Origin: Marinobacter sp. F3R11
GTDB taxonomy: Bacteria > Pseudomonadota > Gammaproteobacteria > Pseudomonadales > Oleiphilaceae
NCBI RefSeq assembly: GCF_003318275.1
Contig: NZ_QOCH01000009.1
Location: 212,623-276,622 of the forward strand
DNA: 64,000 nt
Reading direction: 5' to 3'
In this document: piece by piece, positions 42,048-50,571 of the stretch
Layout: the number at the start of each line of letters is the position of its first letter
Position numbering within the stretch: the first letter of the stretch is position 1
Position numbers and translations under genes: made by a program
The notes under the pieces: generated by a model
The model's input: only the letters and a program-made list of their open reading frames with translations
What the model was told of the DNA's origin: nothing
Databases searched by the model: none

Positions 42048-43394
42048 TCAACTCATGCTGTTGGGGATTAGCAGAGATATGATCGGGAACGCGACGATCA
42101 GCCCCAGCACAACCAGGTCAGCCACCAGGAACTTCATTACCCCGAAGAAGATGGTGTGTACCTTGATCTCCTTGCCAACCACACTGTTGATAACAAAAAC
42201 ATTCATACCAAGAGGCGGAGTAACCAGTCCGATTTCCAGAAGCTTGACGACAACAACACCAAACCAGATCAGATCCATTCCCATGCCTTCCACCAGAGGA
42301 ATGACAAAAGGCAAGGTCAGAAGCATGGTACCGATGGAATCCAGAAACATACCCAGAACTATGTACAGCAGGACAATGAAGAACAGCACCATCCAGGGCT
42401 CAAGCCCCAGCCCGTCAACAAAGCCGACAAAGGCGCCGGTAACTCCGGTCAGCGATACAAAGGAAACAAAGATTTTTGCGCCAACCGCAATAAAGAAAAG
42501 AGCAGCAGACTGGAAAGCAGTTTCCTTCATGGAGCTCAGGAAATCCGCCCAGCTCAGCCGGCCGGAAAGTGTACCGAAACCAATGGCAAACAACAGACAC
42601 ACCGCCGCCGCTTCCGTCGCAGTAAAGAACCCGCCATAAATACCTCCAATGATGATGACCATCAGGGTAAGTGCCGGCCAGCCTTTAACAGCAGCTTTGA
42701 AACGATCGCGATTGGTGAAGTTGAGATCCTTGGGTGCGGGTGCATGGTCCGGCTTGACCATGGCCCAGATAACCACCACCAGAATAAACCCGCCAATCGT
42801 GAGAATGCCCGGAAGCACGCCCGCCAGGAAAAGCTTGTTTACAGACTGCTCAGTAAACATGCCGTACAAAATGAACAGTACACTGGGGGGGATTAGTGAA
42901 CCCAGAGTACCACCCATGGCAACAGTGGATGTTGCCAACTGTTTGTTATAGCCAAACCGCAGCATCTCTGGCACACAGATTCGTCCCATGGACGAGGCAC
43001 ACGCCAGGCTGGATCCAGTGATAGCAGAAAAACCACCGCAACCAAACAGCGAGGCAATGGCCAGACCGCCAGGCATCTTGGCCAGCCAGACCCGGACCGC
43101 CTCGTAAATATCAGTAGTAATACGGGAGTGATACGCAATATGCCCTGCCGCAATGAATAGCGGGATCATGCTCAGGGAATAGGAGTGGATAAAATCAAAG
43201 GCATTGGATTCGATCAGAGCCATAGCTGGACGCAATCCACGCTCAAACATGAACTCACCACCCGGGCGCCATGCATAAGTGATCAACGAACACGCTGAGG
43301 CCACACCAACCAGTACGAATGCGATAGGCACCCGCATGATCATCAAAACCAACGCAATACCAAAACCCCAGCCGCCAATAATGGATGCTTCCAT
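42048..43394 (-). CDS. TRAP transporter large permease (DctM family), system 3
   Basis: A 448-residue polytopic protein with DctM landmarks: MRVPIAFVLVGVASA, SMIPLFIAAGHIAYHS, KMPGGLAIASLFG, TGSSLACASSMGRICVPEM, GTLGSLIPPSVLFILYGMF and LVTPPLGMNVFVI. It shares one base with the small-permease stop (TGATG). Part of the operon binding protein(s), small permease, large permease, ligase. Confidence 0.92.
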   Translation of the reverse strand: MEASIIGGWGFGIALVLMIMRVPIAFVLVGVASACSLITYAWRPGGEFMFERGLRPAMALIESNAFDFIHSYSLSMIPLFIAAGHIAYHSRITTDIYEAVRVWLAKMPGGLAIASLFGCGGFSAITGSSLACASSMGRICVPEMLRFGYNKQLATSTVAMGGTLGSLIPPSVLFILYGMFTEQSVNKLFLAGVLPGILTIGGFILVVVIWAMVKPDHAPAPKDLNFTNRDRFKAAVKGWPALTLMVIIIGGIYGGFFTATEAAAVCLLFAIGFGTLSGRLSWADFLSSMKETAFQSAALFFIAVGAKIFVSFVSLTGVTGAFVGFVDGLGLEPWMVLFFIVLLYIVLGMFLDSIGTMLLTLPFVIPLVEGMGMDLIWFGVVVVKLLEIGLVTPPLGMNVFVINSVVGKEIKVHTIFFGVMKFLVADLVVLGLIVAFPIISLLIPNSMS

Positions 43395-43993
43395 CAGTAA
43401 GTTACCTCATCATTGGTTTCCGGCAGCTTGCTGTTGATCACACCAAACGCGTCCAGGATGTCATGGATGGCCAGGTCAATCAGCCGAATAAAAAACAGGA
43501 AATATCCAAGAAAAAATAACGTCTGTCCTGGCCATTTCGGCAGTTCCATCAACCCGAAGAAATAAGCTCCGGATTCGAAAGCATCCACCAGGGAAAGGTA
43601 TGCCGCATAGGTAATCGGTGCCACCGCAATCAGGCCTACTATGGCGGTCAGTACATTCAGCCCCTTCTGGAACTTCGGCCCCAGCCTCTGGGTGAAGATC
43701 TCCACGCAAATAAATCCGCGATCTGCAGCAACAAAGGCCAGCGGAAGAATAAGGGCGCCGATCATCATTTCGCCCACAATAACGATTTCATCCGGAATGC
43801 CGGACGATGAAAATGTACGCAACAGGACACTGCTGGCGATAATCAGGCACAGGCCCATGATGCAAAGCACCCCGACCAACAAAAAAATATTTTCCAGCCA
43901 GGCCAGCGAGCCTCTTGCACAACCCAGCGTCTTCATCGGAGTGGACGTCGGGTTATGGGTCTGAAGTGGTTCCGTACGCTCGGTGACAACCAT
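43394..43993 (-). CDS. TRAP transporter small permease (DctQ family), system 3
   Basis: A 199-residue inner-membrane protein with four hydrophobic segments; the first (IFLLVGVLCIMGLCLIIASSV) starts near residue 37, so there is a hydrophilic N-terminal tail of about 35 residues, longer than in many DctQ proteins. The typical DRGFICVEIFTQRL linker is present. I choose the ATG at 43993, 5 bases after GGAGG; a GTG two codons upstream would lie inside that ribosome site. A hairpin lies between this gene and the binding-protein gene upstream. Confidence 0.87.
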   Translation of the reverse strand: MVVTERTEPLQTHNPTSTPMKTLGCARGSLAWLENIFLLVGVLCIMGLCLIIASSVLLRTFSSSGIPDEIVIVGEMMIGALILPLAFVAADRGFICVEIFTQRLGPKFQKGLNVLTAIVGLIAVAPITYAAYLSLVDAFESGAYFFGLMELPKWPGQTLFFLGYFLFFIRLIDLAIHDILDAFGVINSKLPETNDEVTY

Positions 43994-44082
43994 ATGCACC
44001 TCCCGGTAGAGACCTGCCCAGAACCAGGACAGGTCACGATTTCTGAATGATGGTGTTTCCCGGTCAAACTGACCGTTCAGGA

Positions 44083-44109
44083 ACTGCCGGCAGCAATAAC
44101 GCCGGCAGT
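44083..44109 (-). other. intercistronic hairpin after the second TRAP 3 binding-protein gene
   Basis: ACTGCCGGC (44083-44091) and GCCGGCAGT (44101-44109) form a perfect 9-bp stem 11 bases after the binding-protein stop. No T-tract follows. A smaller dyad CGGTCA-AAC-TGACCG lies at 44061-44075. Such hairpins often protect the binding-protein message so that it outnumbers the permease message. Confidence 0.6.
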
Positions 44110-44120
44110 AAGGTCAGCAA

Positions 44121-45197
44121 TCAGCTGCGGTTCCAGGGATAATCCTTCTCATCCAGTTCAGCCTGGTACTTGTGCAACAATGCCTGGTATTCGTCCCAGA
44201 CCGCCTTGCCATCAAGCCCGGCCTTGTTCATGTCGCCGATCCAGGCGTCGATGTATTTGTCTGACTGGGCAAACAACTTGGCACGATTCGCTTCAGACCA
44301 CTTGATGACTTCAACTTTGTTGCCAAGCTCACCTGTAGGCAGTTTTTCGGTCACATCCTGATTGTCAGAAATGAGCTTCTGGGCGTAGAAGTCGACCATC
44401 TCAGACCCCACTTTCCGCATCAGCTTCTGCTGTTCAGCAGACAACTCATCCCAGGTCCATTTATTCATGACCATCGCAAAACCGGCAATCTGTCCCCAGT
44501 TCATCAATGCCACGCTGGTAGTAACTTCCGGTGTTTTGAAGGCGCGCATGGCGTACAGGTAGCCACCAGAGCAGTCCACCAGCCCGGTATCCAAAGCCTG
44601 ATACACCTCGGAATAGACAAAATTCACCATATTCGCACCAACCTCATCGAGGATTTTTGCGTAGATGGCGGAGGCCCGGATTTTCTTGCCGGCAAAGTCC
44701 TCGATTTTCTCGATACGTACATCACCCGCGCATTCGAACTGCATCTCACTGGTGGTGTAGTTGGTGATATAGACGACATCATTCTTGTCAAACTGCTGCT
44801 GCAGCTGCTCGTTGGTGGTCATCAGTTCATACATGGCCCGCATGCCTACCCAGGCATCGGACTGGGGCACAGGAATATCGCCAACGCTCAGAGCCCGCAT
44901 CTTCTGTGGTTCATAGGCAGAGAGTACTGTTCCCATGTCCGCTGTTCCGGAGCTGACGCCACCGAGAATTGCGCTGTATTTCAGCAAGGCACCGCCCCAG
45001 TGAATGTCCAGCTGCATATCGCCTCCGGACTGGTCTTTCAACTGATCAGCAAAATATTGCAAAGCTGCGGCCCTGGCGCCCCGGTTCGGGGTTGCCTCAG
45101 CGTAACGCAGGGTTGTTTCAGCCATGGCTGGCGCAAGTGTAGTAAGGGAAAGAACTGAACCGACTATCAGAGATCTGTACATCTTATTAATATTCAT
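44121..45197 (-). CDS. TRAP transporter substrate-binding protein (DctP family), system 3, copy 2
   Basis: A 358-residue periplasmic protein with a signal peptide (LIVGSVLSLTTLAPAMA, cleavage near residue 26). Mature start ETTLRYAEATPNRGARAAA, then LDIHWGGALLKY, DMGTVLSAYEPQK and VYQALDTGLVDCSGG. It is closely related to the protein encoded immediately upstream at 45304 (same NRG.RAAA, IHWGGALLK, YEPQ, GIGDIP/VGDIP and YPW ending), a tandem duplication. The two may bind different but related acids for a shared permease. Confidence 0.9.
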   Translation of the reverse strand: MNINKMYRSLIVGSVLSLTTLAPAMAETTLRYAEATPNRGARAAALQYFADQLKDQSGGDMQLDIHWGGALLKYSAILGGVSSGTADMGTVLSAYEPQKMRALSVGDIPVPQSDAWVGMRAMYELMTTNEQLQQQFDKNDVVYITNYTTSEMQFECAGDVRIEKIEDFAGKKIRASAIYAKILDEVGANMVNFVYSEVYQALDTGLVDCSGGYLYAMRAFKTPEVTTSVALMNWGQIAGFAMVMNKWTWDELSAEQQKLMRKVGSEMVDFYAQKLISDNQDVTEKLPTGELGNKVEVIKWSEANRAKLFAQSDKYIDAWIGDMNKAGLDGKAVWDEYQALLHKYQAELDEKDYPWNRS

Positions 45198-45271
45198 TTT
45201 TATTATGCCCTTTGGTTTTAAAGGTTACTTGTCCGACTATCCGTCATTTCAATGGCATATCTGAAACGTTC

Positions 45272-45294
45272 GGCAAGGAGGGAGCATCCTTGCC
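45272..45294 (-). other. intercistronic hairpin after the first TRAP 3 binding-protein gene
   Basis: GGCAAGGA (45272-45279) and TCCTTGCC (45287-45294) form a perfect 8-bp stem with a 7-base loop, 9 bases after the stop of the binding-protein gene at 45304. No T-tract follows. It has the same position relative to its gene as the hairpin at 44083. Confidence 0.55.
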
Positions 45295-45303
45295 TGCCAA
45301 CCA

Positions 45304-46371
45304 TCAGCTCTCCCAAGGGTAGCCCTTGGAATCAGCCTGGGCCTGATATTTTTTCAGCAGTTCGATGTAGTGGTCCCAGATCTGTTGACCAGCCATCCCG
45401 CGACCATTGACCTCTTCAATCCAGCTATCCCGGAACTTGAGAGTGGCATCAAGAATTTTCTGGCGTTCCTCCGGGGCCATGTCGGTAACAGGAACCACCT
45501 TTCCAAACCCACCGCTGGCCAGACTCTTGGCAACTTCACCCGCATCTTCGATTGTCAGCTGGGAAAAATGATCGATCATGTTGTCACCAGCCTGCATCAG
45601 AATCGCCTGCTGCTTTTCATCAAAATCAGACCAGACAAATTCGTTCATCACGATGGCAAAACCCAGTAGCTGGCCCCAGTCAACCCGGGTTACCGACTCA
45701 ACTACTTCGTATGTCTTATAGGCTTTCATGGTGTAGAAATAGCTGGCGAGGCAATCCACCAGGCCAGTATCCAGCGCCTGATAGACTTCACCGAAAGTCA
45801 TACTCACGGTGTCGGCCCCAAGGTCTGCCAACACATTGGTATAAGTGCCGGTCGCGCGGATCCGTTTGCCCTTGATGTCGTCAACGGTGAGAATCTGGTT
45901 GCCCTCCGTACATTCGAACTGGACACCAGTTGTACTGAAATTACTGATATAGACCAGGGATTGGTCCGCAAGGGATTTTTTGAGCTGAGGCTCAGTGGTC
46001 ATGAGCTCATACATTGCACGCATACCTACCCAGGGATCTGCGTACTCGAGGGGGATATCGCCGATACCAAGCGCCTTCAATTCCTGCGGCTCGTAGGATG
46101 ACAGCACTGAGCCAAGGTCTGCACTACCTGCAGAAACACCGTCCAACACGCCGCTCCACTTGAGCAGTGCACCACCCCAGTGGATATCAACCTTGATATC
46201 ACCACCAGACAGGCGTTCAACTTCATCGGCAAAAAACTGAACAGCTGCAGCACGGGTGCCTCGATTAGGCCCACCTTCTGCATATCGCAACACGACTTCA
46301 GCATGGGCCTGAACGGCCCCGGCTATAACCAGAACAAATCCTAAAACCAGAGATCTGAGGGTTGTTACCAT
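45304..46371 (-). CDS. TRAP transporter substrate-binding protein (DctP family), system 3, copy 1
   Basis: A 355-residue periplasmic protein; signal peptide about residues 1-24 (SLVLGFVLVIAGAVQAHA). The mature part VVLRYAEGGPNRGTRAAAVQ, VDIHWGGALLKWS, DLGSVLSSYEPQE, VYQALDTGLVDCLASY parallels the downstream copy. GGGAG lies 7 bases before the ATG. First gene of the TRAP 3/ligase unit. The 46372-46519 gap before it, which should contain its promoter, shows no clear motif to me. Confidence 0.9.
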   Translation of the reverse strand: MVTTLRSLVLGFVLVIAGAVQAHAEVVLRYAEGGPNRGTRAAAVQFFADEVERLSGGDIKVDIHWGGALLKWSGVLDGVSAGSADLGSVLSSYEPQELKALGIGDIPLEYADPWVGMRAMYELMTTEPQLKKSLADQSLVYISNFSTTGVQFECTEGNQILTVDDIKGKRIRATGTYTNVLADLGADTVSMTFGEVYQALDTGLVDCLASYFYTMKAYKTYEVVESVTRVDWGQLLGFAIVMNEFVWSDFDEKQQAILMQAGDNMIDHFSQLTIEDAGEVAKSLASGGFGKVVPVTDMAPEERQKILDATLKFRDSWIEEVNGRGMAGQQIWDHYIELLKKYQAQADSKGYPWES

Positions 46372-46519
46372 GACATTGCTCCCGAGGGGGTATTGTTTTT
46401 GTTAGCTGTGGCAGATGAACAACACCCACCGCACGCAACCAAACTATCACCGGAAACCAATATCAACAACGACCCATATTCTATAGAACCCATGCCTTTA
46501 CGGCATAGATAAACAGATT

Positions 46520-46957
46520 CTAACCGGCCGGAACGCCCTCCTCGTTTTCACCACCGAAAACATAACGAAAAGTACCCTGCCCAGTGGCAATCAAAGTGCC
46601 CTCACAGGTAATCTTCGATTCAACAAAGAAAATCTTGCGACCGCGGCTGACTACGCGGGCCTCAACTTCCAGAAATCCGTCTTTTACCGGGTTCATAAAG
46701 TGAGTATTCAGGGAAATTGTAATGCAGCGTCGGATGTTGCCAGGCACAGAACAGTATGTGCCAGATAACCCCGAAGCACTGTCCAGCAGGGAAGCGAACA
46801 CGCCTCCATGGACAAACCCGTTACGGTTGAGGTGCCGTTCAGCCATCTGTGCGGTGATCACCGCACGCTCAGGCCCCCACTCGGTCAAGGTAAACCCGAG
46901 AACTTCCCTGAAACCGTTTGTATTCTCGGCTTCCAACTGCAAACTGGCGTCAGTCAT
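46520..46957 (-). CDS. PaaI-type hotdog thioesterase
   Basis: A 145-residue single-hotdog protein. The motif LNRNGFVHGGVFASLLDSASG carries the usual HGG element and aspartate of PaaI-like acyl-CoA thioesterases (seen in two parts: NGFVHGG and SLLDSASG). Such enzymes release CoA from stalled or toxic acyl-CoAs such as aryl- or hydroxyacyl-CoA. I choose the ATG at 46957 with AGTGAG upstream; a GTG three codons earlier lacks a ribosome site. It may head the transcript of the leftward TRAP 3 genes, 148 bases away. Confidence 0.85.
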   Translation of the reverse strand: MTDASLQLEAENTNGFREVLGFTLTEWGPERAVITAQMAERHLNRNGFVHGGVFASLLDSASGLSGTYCSVPGNIRRCITISLNTHFMNPVKDGFLEVEARVVSRGRKIFFVESKITCEGTLIATGQGTFRYVFGGENEEGVPAG

Positions 46958-47292
46958 ATTGCTCACTTATTTTTCTGGCTGCGGCCGGAACACCGCCACG
47001 GCAGCTGTTTTTGTATAAATCCGGCAAACCTCATAGGACAACCGAATACCATTTCTTTTCCGCAGCGGGAGCATCGCAGCAATTTTGTTTTTTTCATTTT
47101 AAAGCTCCGTGCATTTTCTGAACTTTAAAGCTAACACTCAGCCGACAGCGGAACCTTTATAATTTATCTATACGTTCCATACCGATCAGATATATCCAAA
47201 AAGGAGCTTTTATATAGGTTACGGGCTATTTTTAACGGGCCAGAAATATCGCCAGATAAATTACCGAAACCTATAAAACAAATGGAATAGTC
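46958..47292. other. 335-base divergent intergenic region with inverted repeat
   Basis: No gene is evident. The region separates the leftward thioesterase/TRAP 3 genes from the rightward crotonase gene at 47293. It is AT-rich near 47155-47180 (TATAATTTATCTATA), which could hold a -10 element. TATAGGTT (47213-47220) and AACCTATA (47268-47275) are perfect inverted copies 47 bases apart, and ACGGGC occurs twice, 14 bases apart (47221 and 47235). These could be paired regulator half-sites. Confidence 0.3.
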
Positions 47293-48072
47293 ATGGCTGA
47301 TTTATTATATGAAATCAATAACAACATCCTTACCATTACCCTGAACCGGCCTGACCGACTTAATGCCATGAGCAACGAAATGCGTGAGTCGATGCTTCAT
47401 GTTCTGACACAACAAACCTCGAGTCCAAGTGTTCGCGCCATCGTTATCCGGGCCAATGGCCGAGGTTTCTGTACCGGCGCAGATGTGCAGCCGGAACAGA
47501 TCCTGGCTCGCCGCGCAAACATCGGAGAACAAGTAAAAAAGGGGATCAATCAGGTCATAAAGCTGATCACCAGCCTGCCGATACCTGTGATCGCCGCTGT
47601 TAACGGCCCCGCCGCAGGCGCTGGCGTCAGCCTTGCGCTGGCATCCGACCTTATGCTGGTTAACAGAGATGCCGCATTCCACCTGTCCTTTGCCCGCATT
47701 GGCGCCGTGATGGATGGCGGTAGCTCCTGGTTTCTGACCCGGGCCATCGGTGCTCGTCGCACAGCAGCCCTCGCGCTGACCGGAGGCAACTTCCAGGCGG
47801 AGGAAGCTCTGTCCTGGGGTCTGGCCTATAAAGTGGTCGACAACGACCGGCTATGGGAAGAAGCGAATGAGTTGGCATATCAGCTGGCGTCCGGGCCTAC
47901 CACTGCCCTGGGCCTAATCAAGAAGGAGATTGCTCTGGCCGCGACACTGGATCTGGACTCGGCACTGGATCTGGAAGCGGAATGCCAGCAGACGGCATTC
48001 AATACTTCTGATTTTGCTGAGGCCATCGAGGCCCGTCAGCAAAAGCGGTCACCGGAATTTACAGGCCGCTAA
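47293..48072 (+). CDS. enoyl-CoA hydratase/isomerase family protein, PaaG-like
   Basis: A 259-residue crotonase-fold protein: TLNRPDRLNAMSNEMRESM, GFCTGADVQPEQ and NGPAAGAGVSLALASDL form the oxyanion hole. The Glu144 position is serine and the Glu164 position is not acidic, but an aspartate is kept in IGAVMDGGSSW, as in PaaG-type isomerases (1,2-epoxyphenylacetyl-CoA isomerase), which use that residue. An isomerase role is thus more likely than hydration. It stands alone on the + strand between leftward units and ends at a hairpin. Confidence 0.85.
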   Translation: MADLLYEINNNILTITLNRPDRLNAMSNEMRESMLHVLTQQTSSPSVRAIVIRANGRGFCTGADVQPEQILARRANIGEQVKKGINQVIKLITSLPIPVIAAVNGPAAGAGVSLALASDLMLVNRDAAFHLSFARIGAVMDGGSSWFLTRAIGARRTAALALTGGNFQAEEALSWGLAYKVVDNDRLWEEANELAYQLASGPTTALGLIKKEIALAATLDLDSALDLEAECQQTAFNTSDFAEAIEARQQKRSPEFTGR

Positions 48073-48087
48073 CCGCTTCCACAAGGC

Positions 48088-48112
48088 AGTGGACCCTCTT
48101 TCGAGGGCCACT
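48088..48112. terminator. hairpin between convergent genes
   Basis: AGTGG-A-CCCTC (48088-48098) pairs with GAGGG-CCACT (48103-48112) around TTTC, with one bulged A. It lies between the convergent crotonase and ligase genes and could act on both. There is no proper T-tract. Confidence 0.45.
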
Positions 48113-48120
48113 GACCAGGG

Positions 48121-49674
48121 TCAGATCTTGCGACCGGCCAGTTGCCAGTATTTATCCCGTAGCCTGCGCTTGAAAATCTTGCCCGAGTCTTCCCGGGGCA
48201 GATCCTTGCCGGTCTCGATCGTTCTGGGCACTTTGAAGCCTGCAAGGTGCTCTCGCAGATAAACCCTGACTTCATCAAGGGAAATACTATCCTCGCTTTC
48301 GACTTCCAGTACCGCCATCACGGCTTCCCCGAACTCTTCATCCGGCACCCCGAACACTGCACAATCCTTGATACCCGGATAGTTGTGCAAGACTGCCTCG
48401 ATCTCCGCCGGATAAATATTCACTCCACCCGAGATAACCATATCCTTCACACGATCGGCAATGAACAGGAAATCGTCCTCGTCCATATAGCCCATGTCAC
48501 CAGAGGTGATATGGCCATCGCGCTCGATTTCCGCCCGCGCTTCCGGCCTGCCATTGTAGGTAAAATCATTCATGGGAAAGCGCGAATAGATTTCACCGAT
48601 GGCGTTTGCTGGCAGTACATTGCCATCCTCATCAAGGATGCGAACACTGGCCTCCGGTACTGGTTTACCAACACTGCCGGGTTTTGACAGTGCCTGTGCC
48701 GAGTTACAGGCAACTACAGCACCGGATTCAGTAGAACCATAGAATTCGTATATCACGGGCCCGAACCACTCGATCATCCGGCGTTTAACATCCGCAGGAC
48801 AGGGTGCGGCCGCGTGAATAATAAATTCCAGAGACGACAGGTCGCACCTGTTGCGAACATCGTCCGCAAGCTTGAGCATACGGATAAACATGATCGGCAC
48901 CAGCATGCCTGCCGTGAGCCGGTATTCCTCTACAAGCTGAAGCAGGCTCTCTGCATCAAAACGCGGCACGATCACCAGAAGGTCACTGATCCTGGATGCC
49001 TGCATGCTGTAGCCGTTGGGTGCACTGTGATAAAGAGGGCCTGGCACCACGCAGCGGGCGCCGGGAGCACAACCGTATACCCGTGACCGGAAATCACGCA
49101 TCAGGGCCGCTTTCTCTTCATCAAGGGCAAACCGGCGAACACCTTTAGGGTGACCTGTAGTACCTGAGGTATACAGCATAGATGACAGCCCGGCCTGAGC
49201 CGGCCCGGTAATCGGCTGCTGGCCTTGAAGCCACTGGCTCCAGTTGGTCAGACCTTCCGGCACTTTGCAGGCCTGGGGATCCAGGCCGAAAGCATTCCCT
49301 ACGTCCTCGTGAGTTTCCACCACCAGACACTTCACACTTTCTGGAATCGCCTCATGGATAGCTCGCCAGAGGTCGGCATGGATAACCAGAACTTTGGCAC
49401 CACAGTCGTTCAGAATATAGGTCAGTTCCTCTCCGACCAGATGCCAGTTGATGGGCACTGCATAGGCGCCCACATAGTTGGCAGCCTGGCTGGCTGTAAG
49501 AAAAGGGATATCGTTACGCATGAAAATGCCGACACAATCTCCCGGCTCGACACCCATGCCTGTGAAGCCCGCTGCAGCACGGCGGACATCGTTCTGGAAT
49601 GCTTCGTGGGTCAGATGCCTGCTGCCACAGACAATACCTTTGAACGTACTTCTATCAATTGTTGTAGTGGTCAC
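48121..49674 (-). CDS. AMP-forming acyl-CoA synthetase
   Basis: A 517-residue ANL ligase: P-loop YTSGTTGHPKG near residue 165, EFYGSTESGA near 310, ITSGDMGYMDEDDFLF near 395 and C-terminal lysine in REDSGKIFKRRL near 500. I start at the GTG at 49674, which has AGGAG 8 bases upstream and leaves a 43-base gap after the crotonase gene; an ATG at 49752 would overlap that gene by 35 bases. It is the last gene of the long leftward operon that starts near 60588 and may activate the pathway's entry acid. Confidence 0.85.
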   Translation of the reverse strand: MTTTTIDRSTFKGIVCGSRHLTHEAFQNDVRRAAAGFTGMGVEPGDCVGIFMRNDIPFLTASQAANYVGAYAVPINWHLVGEELTYILNDCGAKVLVIHADLWRAIHEAIPESVKCLVVETHEDVGNAFGLDPQACKVPEGLTNWSQWLQGQQPITGPAQAGLSSMLYTSGTTGHPKGVRRFALDEEKAALMRDFRSRVYGCAPGARCVVPGPLYHSAPNGYSMQASRISDLLVIVPRFDAESLLQLVEEYRLTAGMLVPIMFIRMLKLADDVRNRCDLSSLEFIIHAAAPCPADVKRRMIEWFGPVIYEFYGSTESGAVVACNSAQALSKPGSVGKPVPEASVRILDEDGNVLPANAIGEIYSRFPMNDFTYNGRPEARAEIERDGHITSGDMGYMDEDDFLFIADRVKDMVISGGVNIYPAEIEAVLHNYPGIKDCAVFGVPDEEFGEAVMAVLEVESEDSISLDEVRVYLREHLAGFKVPRTIETGKDLPREDSGKIFKRRLRDKYWQLAGRKI

Positions 49675-49717
49675 TGTCTGAGCTCCTGTGACCAGCCGGT
49701 CAAATGGTGTGACAAAA

Positions 49718-50515
49718 TTAACGGCCGGTATACTGCGGTTTGCGCTTTTCATTAAAGGCAGTGACGCCTTCTACCCAGTCATCCGCCATGACGCTATCCC
49801 CAAAGGTTTCAGCCTCGGACTGCAACTGCTGCTCAAGGGAATTTTCAGAGGATTGCAGAATCAGCTTCTTGATATTGCCCAAAGCTCTGGATGGCCCCTT
49901 CGCCAGCCGTTCTGCCAGCCTGCGGGTTTCCGACTCAAGGTCCGCTCCAGGCACAACCCGATTGATCATGCCTATATCTTTGGCTTCTTCAGCGGTGAAG
50001 CGGTCCCCCAGGAGCGCAATTTCCATGGCTTTCTTGGTTCCGACCAATCTTGGCAGATAGTAAGTAGCCCCTCCATCCGGACTGCTTGCAATGTGGCTAT
50101 AGGCCAAAGTGAAGAAAGCGTCTTCGGCAGCCACAACCAGGTCGCAGCTCAGGGCCATGCTGACACCAGCGCCCGCAGCTGCTCCTCGCACGCTGGCGAT
50201 AACAGGTTTGTTGAGCCTGCGCATTGTGTACATGAGGCCATTGAGATTGGCGTGAATCCGGTTAACGAACGTCAGCCGTCGCTCTACCGGAGTCAGACTG
50301 GCGAACTCCATGAAGGACTTGACGTCGCCTCCAGCCATGAAATGTTCGCCTGCACCTCGCAGGACCACACACCGGACTGACTCGTCAGATTCCAGGGACT
50401 GAAAGGTCTCCAGTAGCTTCTTGCGCATATCCAATGAAAGTGCGTTTCTAACCTCTGGACGATTCATTGTCAGGTAAGCAACACCGTTTTTTGTTTCGTA
50501 TAGAAGATGGCTCAT
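49718..50515 (-). CDS. enoyl-CoA hydratase/isomerase family protein, PaaG-like
   Basis: A 265-residue crotonase-fold protein. The oxyanion-hole segments HFMAGGDVKSFME and GAAAGAGVSMALSCDL are present; the Glu144 position is serine and the Glu164 site is not acidic, but an aspartate is kept in IASSPDGGATYYLPRL, as in PaaG-type isomerases. It is related to the protein at 47293 (same QYTGR/EFTGR ending), so the cluster holds two such isomerase-like enzymes on opposite strands. AGGA precedes the ATG. Confidence 0.86.
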   Translation of the reverse strand: MSHLLYETKNGVAYLTMNRPEVRNALSLDMRKKLLETFQSLESDESVRCVVLRGAGEHFMAGGDVKSFMEFASLTPVERRLTFVNRIHANLNGLMYTMRRLNKPVIASVRGAAAGAGVSMALSCDLVVAAEDAFFTLAYSHIASSPDGGATYYLPRLVGTKKAMEIALLGDRFTAEEAKDIGMINRVVPGADLESETRRLAERLAKGPSRALGNIKKLILQSSENSLEQQLQSEAETFGDSVMADDWVEGVTAFNEKRKPQYTGR

Positions 50516-50571
50516 TTGTTATTGTCCTCATGCTGTTTCGTCCGATTAGCCCAGGTTCAGCCAGGAACGCT

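Noticed and set aside
49675..49752. longer N-terminus for the ligase ending at 48121
   Set aside because: It would overlap the crotonase gene by 35 bases, while the GTG at 49674 has AGGAG at correct spacing.
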